DNA from: Phyllobacterium lublinensis
GTDB taxonomy: Bacteria; Pseudomonadota; Alphaproteobacteria; Rhizobiales; Rhizobiaceae
Assembly (NCBI RefSeq): GCF_020164435.1
Contig: NZ_JAIUDQ010000020.1
Coordinates: 1 to 64,000, forward strand
Length of the DNA: 64,000 nt
Direction: 5' to 3'
Positions within the stretch are counted from its first letter, which is position 1; the number at the start of each line of letters is the position of its first letter. The translations under genes and the position numbers were made by a program. The notes under the pieces were generated by a model that was not told where the DNA came from, did not search any database, and worked only from the letters and a program-made list of their open reading frames with translations. Positions 60,431-64,000 of the stretch are shown here, one piece after another.

Positions 60431-61222
60431 TTACATGGAAGCCATCTGTGTCTTTACCTTGGCGCAATAATTGGCCGAGACCGGGTTCATGCGGGTGGCG
60501 CCGTGGCCGGCATTGTACCGCAGGATCGTTCCGCACGTTGTGCCATTGCCGAGCTTGTGTGCCCCCGCAAGATATTTCATTCCCCAACGGATGTTCGTGT
60601 CCGGGTTGTAAAGAGCCTCGCGCGAACCGGTATACCCAAGGCCACGTGCAGTCTCGAGCTTGATCTGCATCAGGCCAATTTCGCCGGCACTGCCTGTGGT
60701 GTTCGGCTGGTAGTTGCTCTCGACGCTGATGACCGCATTGGCCAATGCCACCGGCACGCCATAGGATGCCGCGTAGGAATTGATGATCGTCGAATACTTG
60801 GTCGGTCCCATCGCCGAAGCGATGCTGCCGGTTGTCATCGTGTCGATGCTACCGATTGTCTTGTTCGTCACAACTGTCTTTTCACGGGCCTTGGCCTGGA
60901 CGACGGGACGCTTGTGCGAAGCGGCCTTCCTGCTCACACGCTGCTGCTTTGCGGCAGCAGTTGCCTTGCTGACACGCGACTGCTTGGCAGCAGCTGTTTT
61001 CTTGACAACAGGTGCCTTGGCGGCACTCGTTTTGACTTTACCCTTTGGCTGAACCGCCTTAGTCGACTTATCGGTTGCCTTTGATTTCAGCTCATTTGCC
61101 CGTTTCGCCTTGATGAAGTCAGCGAGATTCGTAGGAGCTGCCGAACTGCTTAGTGCCGAACTCGAGCCGTAGAGGGCCATCGCCCCGAGAAGGGCGAAAA
61201 TCATACCAAATTTTTTTGTCAT
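60431..61222 (-). CDS. Lytic transglycosylase (SLT domain)
   Basis: A 263-residue peptidoglycan-cleaving enzyme. Signal-like N-terminus (FGMIFALLGAMALYGSSSA), a Lys/Ala/Thr-rich basic linker (about 38-115), then the SLT domain with catalytic Glu168 in VISVESNYQPN, GSAGEIGLMQIKLETARGLG, and RYNAGHGATRMNPVSANYC. The start at 61222 excludes a 60-residue upstream extension with no support. It has its own terminator. Role in cell wall turnover is family-based. Confidence 0.9.
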   Translation of the reverse strand: MTKKFGMIFALLGAMALYGSSSALSSSAAPTNLADFIKAKRANELKSKATDKSTKAVQPKGKVKTSAAKAPVVKKTAAAKQSRVSKATAAAKQQRVSRKAASHKRPVVQAKAREKTVVTNKTIGSIDTMTTGSIASAMGPTKYSTIINSYAASYGVPVALANAVISVESNYQPNTTGSAGEIGLMQIKLETARGLGYTGSREALYNPDTNIRWGMKYLAGAHKLGNGTTCGTILRYNAGHGATRMNPVSANYCAKVKTQMASM

Positions 61223-61435
61223 CGTTTTCCGTCTAAATGCTTGGGCCGCACGAACGTGCACGCCGGGATCATTCCGTCGCCCAAAAATCAAAGGGGCAGA
61301 GCCGGAACACTGGCCAAGGATTTGACGGTCCAATGCAGCCGAATATTGGTCGGCCAAATAACTTTGTGTAACCCATTGAAATATATAGGTTGCACTGCAC
61401 AAAATGAGGCTAAAAAGGCTTTTTTGTTCAATAAG

Positions 61436-62200
61436 TTACGCAGTCAGCACCGGAAGGGCAGAAAGCAGTCGATGCAGCGTCTCGATGGTTGACATGTCCG
61501 CGACTCCATCGACTTTTTCAGGGCGAAAGTGGCGTTGAAACGCCAAAATGCCCAATTCTGTCGCCGATCCGAACACTCCATCGATCGGGACGCCATAGCC
61601 GTAGACGGCCAGCATCGACTGAAGAGCTTCGACAGGCTGCCCCTCGTCCCCCAGGGAGAAGAAGCGGCCGCCGCGCACAGGTGAAGGGATAACCCAGTGA
61701 CCCACGCCGGCATCGTAGAGAACAGGCCACGGAAACTTTTCGCCCGGATCGATCTTGCGAGCGGGCGCAATATCGGAATGTGCCAGGACCGCCTCTGGCC
61801 GGATGCCATGGCGTGAGATAATGCCTTTGCACAGATCGATAACGGCATCGATCTGCTGGCTCTTGAAATCGGGGAAATCGAGCAAGGGACCCTCATTGAC
61901 GATCTCGATCCCGATCGAACTCGAATTGATATCCGTCTCGCCCTTCCAGGAGCTCTGGCCAGCGTGCCACGCACGCTCGCTCTCCGGAACCATTTGTACA
62001 ACGCGGCCATCTTCGTGAACGAGATAATGCGCCGACACCTCGCTTGCCGGGTTTGCCAGCCAGCTTTCGGCAGCCGCACCGGTCTCCATGCCAGTGTAAT
62101 GAAGGATAAGCAGAGAGGGCCGCTTGCCGTCCCTGCGAGGTCCGAAATTCGGTGAGGCATGAACTTCAGCGCGCAAATGGTTGGATTCAAACGCTTTCAT
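61436..62200 (-). CDS. AmpD-like amidase with peptidoglycan-binding domain
   Basis: A 254-residue type-2 N-acetylmuramoyl-L-alanine amidase: SLLILHYTGMETGAAAESWL, EVSAHYLVHEDGRVVQMV, SIGIEIVNEG, LAHSDIAPARKIDPGEKF, giving the zinc His residues. A C-terminal peptidoglycan-binding helix bundle follows (GVPIDGVFGSATELGILAFQ). No signal peptide is visible. It overlaps the DjlA-like gene by 14 bases. Probable role is recycling of muropeptides; not confirmed. Confidence 0.9.
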   Translation of the reverse strand: MKAFESNHLRAEVHASPNFGPRRDGKRPSLLILHYTGMETGAAAESWLANPASEVSAHYLVHEDGRVVQMVPESERAWHAGQSSWKGETDINSSSIGIEIVNEGPLLDFPDFKSQQIDAVIDLCKGIISRHGIRPEAVLAHSDIAPARKIDPGEKFPWPVLYDAGVGHWVIPSPVRGGRFFSLGDEGQPVEALQSMLAVYGYGVPIDGVFGSATELGILAFQRHFRPEKVDGVADMSTIETLHRLLSALPVLTA

Positions 62201-62906
62201 ATGCCTTCAGGTCTTTTTCGACTTTTTCCCAGGCCGCATTGATCGCGGCAATACGCTGATTGGCAATTGCGATGAATTCTTCCGGGACGCCGCGGGCCAT
62301 CAGCATGTCCGGATGGTTTTCACGAACCAACGCCCGGTATTGCTTGCGGGCCGCTTCAAAGCTGACGTCCCGCGAGAGGCCGAGGACGAGATAGGGATCG
62401 GCATGCCCCCTTCCGGCATGACGTGCCAGGATCCGATCAAACTGTGCTTCGTCAAGCTCGAATATCTCGGCTACAGTGCCGAGAAAAGTCAGTTCCTTGT
62501 CATGCAGCGCGCCGTCTGCCTTGGCGATGTGAAACAGCCCATCGAGCACGTCCTCGAGCATCTTGCAATTCGGCTTGCCGCTGCCGCAAAGCCCCGCCAG
62601 TTGGGTCGCATAGGCCTCGTACCCAGCCACGTCCTGCTTTGCGAGATTATACAGCCGCGACACCTGATCCTGATACTGTTGCGGCACATGGAAAATGTCG
62701 TGAAAAGCATTGACCTCGACCTGCGAGACCACGCCGTCCGCCTTGGCCATCTTGGCCGACAGTGCAATCATGGCAATCGAGAATGCCACGCGGCGCCGGG
62801 TTTCCGGATCACCCTCAAAAGCTGTCCGCACCGCCTCGATGAGGCTTGAGAAAGCATCAATCGCGGTGCTGGTGATGAAATCGCTGATACGGCGCCAAAT
62901 CGACAT
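62187..62906 (-). CDS. TerB-DnaJ co-chaperone (DjlA-like)
   Basis: A 239-residue protein with an N-terminal TerB-type helical domain (AFSIAMIALSAKMAKADGVV, LFHIAKADGALHDKELTFLG) and a C-terminal J domain (YLVLGLSRDVSFEAARKQYR with the HPD motif in RENHPDMLM). DjlA-type proteins stimulate DnaK. E. coli DjlA has a membrane anchor; here only a short N-terminal amphipathic stretch exists. It is co-transcribed with the AmpD-like amidase. Confidence 0.9.
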   Translation of the reverse strand: MSIWRRISDFITSTAIDAFSSLIEAVRTAFEGDPETRRRVAFSIAMIALSAKMAKADGVVSQVEVNAFHDIFHVPQQYQDQVSRLYNLAKQDVAGYEAYATQLAGLCGSGKPNCKMLEDVLDGLFHIAKADGALHDKELTFLGTVAEIFELDEAQFDRILARHAGRGHADPYLVLGLSRDVSFEAARKQYRALVRENHPDMLMARGVPEEFIAIANQRIAAINAAWEKVEKDLKAYESV

Positions 62907-62951
62907 GAGCTTCGTTTTATCAAATTCTCTCGCAATTGCGAGAGCGATAAT

Positions 62952-62974
62952 AAAAAGCCGGCCCGAAGGCCGGC
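62952..62974 (-). terminator. Terminator of the lipoprotein gene
   Basis: 7-bp arms GCCGGCC / GGCCGGC with a CGAA-type tetraloop, followed on the minus strand by TTTTTA. It lies about 24 bases after the stop of the 62998 gene. Confidence 0.87.
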
Positions 62975-62997
62975 CATTTATTGAGTTTCATATTGCT

Positions 62998-63417
62998 TTA
63001 TTGAACGCCAAGTGCCTCCTTGATGGCCTTCTCGGCGGCATCCGCAGCAGCAGTGACCTGCTCAGCAGTCTGACCCGCCGCCTTGGCAGCTTCCTCAGCG
63101 GCCGTTCGTGCCGTTGCAACGGCAGCCTGCTTCTGTTCGGCAGTCATCGTTGCAGCCTGTTCCTTGAGCTTGTTGAGCGTGTCCTGTGCATTCATGGGCG
63201 CCGCCGGGGCAGCCGGTGCCTCGGTTTTCGCTGGCTCAGCGGGAGCTGGTGCCGAGGCGGCGGGCGTTGGTTCCGGGGCCGCAGTCGTTGGTGCCGGAGC
63301 TGGTGCGGGCTGCTCGGTCGTTGCCGGAGCCTGTTCGGATTTCTTCTCGCCTTCGCCGCAGGCCGCAAGTGTCAAAAGCGAAACGGCCGCAAGCGAAACA
63401 ACTAATTTATTCCTCAT
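62998..63417 (-). CDS. Ala/Pro-rich putative lipoprotein
   Basis: A 139-residue protein with a lipoprotein signal: [20 protein letters not shown], where LAAC is the lipobox. A Pro/Ala/Thr/Glu-rich low-complexity region (about 25-75) precedes a helical Ala/Lys/Glu/Gln segment ending [13 protein letters not shown]. Start at 63417 has GGAGAGG close upstream. No family recognised. It could be a small periplasmic or outer-membrane-attached protein. Confidence 0.7.
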   Translation of the reverse strand: MRNKLVVSLAAVSLLTLAACGEGEKKSEQAPATTEQPAPAPAPTTAAPEPTPAASAPAPAEPAKTEAPAAPAAPMNAQDTLNKLKEQAATMTAEQKQAAVATARTAAEEAAKAAGQTAEQVTAAADAAEKAIKEALGVQ

Positions 63418-63656
63418 GGTTTTCCTCTCCGAAATTTGATGTGGCCCCTCGAATTCCACATTACTCAAATTCGAGCCGCATTGGTTTTTGTTTTCAGTTC
63501 CAGTTGATTTTCATGTGGATATCAATCGTTTCGCAGAAAATTGGTTGCGAGCGCCTCCACCGATTGCGCTTGCCGCCCGGTCCTGACTATTGTCGCATTG
63601 GTGGACGATGCCCGCCATTTTACGAATCACTAATTCTATTACGACGGACGAATAAT

Positions 63657-64000
63657 ATGAATGAAAAATGGGATTTCTGGATTGACCGCGGAGGCACGTT
63701 TACCGACGTGATCGCGCGCGATCCTCAGGGTCAACTTCTTGCCCACAAGCTGCTGTCGGAGAATCCTGAAGCCTATCAGGACGCGGCCATTCAGGGCATT
63801 CGTGTGCTGTTGGGCGTCAAGCAAGGCGACGCCATGCCCTCGCACCGGATAGGCGAGGTCAAGATGGGTACGACTGTGGCGACCAATGCACTGCTGGAGC
63901 GCAAAGGCGACCGGACGATTCTGCTGATCACCAAGGGCTTTCGCGATGCGCTTAAAATTGCCTACCAGGCGCGCCCGGACATATTTGCAAAGGAGATCAT
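63657..64000 (+). CDS. Hydantoinase/5-oxoprolinase N-terminal part (truncated by window end)
   Basis: The first ~115 residues of a large hydantoinase A/5-oxoprolinase-like protein: [19 protein letters not shown] is the ATPase-fold opening, and [20 protein letters not shown] follows, then [20 protein letters not shown]. Full-length oxoprolinases have ~1200 residues; it could also be a shorter HyuA subunit. The rest lies past the window. Confidence 0.9.
   Translation, partial: MNEKWDFWIDRGGTFTDVIARDPQGQLLAHKLLSENPEAYQDAAIQGIRVLLGVKQGDAMPSHRIGEVKMGTTVATNALLERKGDRTILLITKGFRDALKIAYQARPDIFAKEI

Overview
The window is one end of a contig from an alphaproteobacterium of the order Hyphomicrobiales (Rhizobiales), most like Phyllobacteriaceae/Brucellaceae. 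The evidence is a circularly permuted two-piece tmRNA gene, an alpha-type SspB adaptor, an FtsZ with a very long Pro/Gln/Ala-rich linker, the complete rhizobial dcw cluster running into lpxC, bamD, recN and ligA, and thyA-folA-hflK-hflC on one strand. Genus is inference only. Bases 1-13 match the universal Illumina adapter end, so the contig terminus is artefactual and hflC is cut there.

Layout. 1-3.1 kb (minus): hflC (partial), hflK, folA, thyA. 3.1-10.1 kb: DUF2853 gene, permuted ssrA (tmRNA), an ArsR/SRPBCC/DUF899/membrane-protein operon behind a palindromic operator, a Bcr/CflA exporter with divergent TetR regulator, then sspB with DUF4169 and ribbon-helix-helix genes, and a PhnB-like protein. 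10.3-19.1 kb (minus): a giant AsmA-like protein without a usual start codon, FAD-linked oxidase, DUF2185 and exported-protein pair, dienelactone hydrolase, EamA exporter, with a divergent Lrp regulator. 19.7-32.1 kb: mixed housekeeping and metabolism (VOC protein, UvrD-type helicase, amidase, CreA, hexapeptide acetyltransferase, SCO, PrmA, PepP, AzlCD, cupin, DUF2461). 32.1-59.7 kb (minus): ligA, recN, bamD, a small inserted module (DUF4865, tautomerase, divergent LysR), lpxC, ftsZ, ftsA, ftsQ, ddl, murB, murC, murG, ftsW, murD, mraY, murF, murE, ftsI, ftsL, rsmH, mraZ, with MraZ-type TGGGN repeats over a candidate promoter. 59.8-64 kb: RNase P RNA, lytic transglycosylase, AmpD-like amidase, DjlA-like protein, a lipoprotein, and the start of a hydantoinase/5-oxoprolinase gene.

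How it fits together. The large minus-strand block builds the peptidoglycan precursor (MurB-F, Ddl, MraY, MurG), assembles the divisome (FtsZ, A, Q, L, I, W), starts lipid A synthesis (LpxC) and assembles outer-membrane proteins (BamD); peptidoglycan-trimming enzymes lie beyond it. tmRNA and SspB, 4 kb apart, are the two ends of one quality-control route: tagging of stalled nascent chains and delivery of the tagged chains to ClpXP.

No transposase, phage, CRISPR array or obvious defence system was seen. The most unusual signals are small: two related palindromes whose arms supply TAG stop codons to flanking genes (in one case to both convergent genes), palindromes sharing the same arm on both sides of an lrp gene, a two-codon minigene with a good ribosome-binding site just before sspB, and non-ATG starts for the AsmA-like gene and lpxC.
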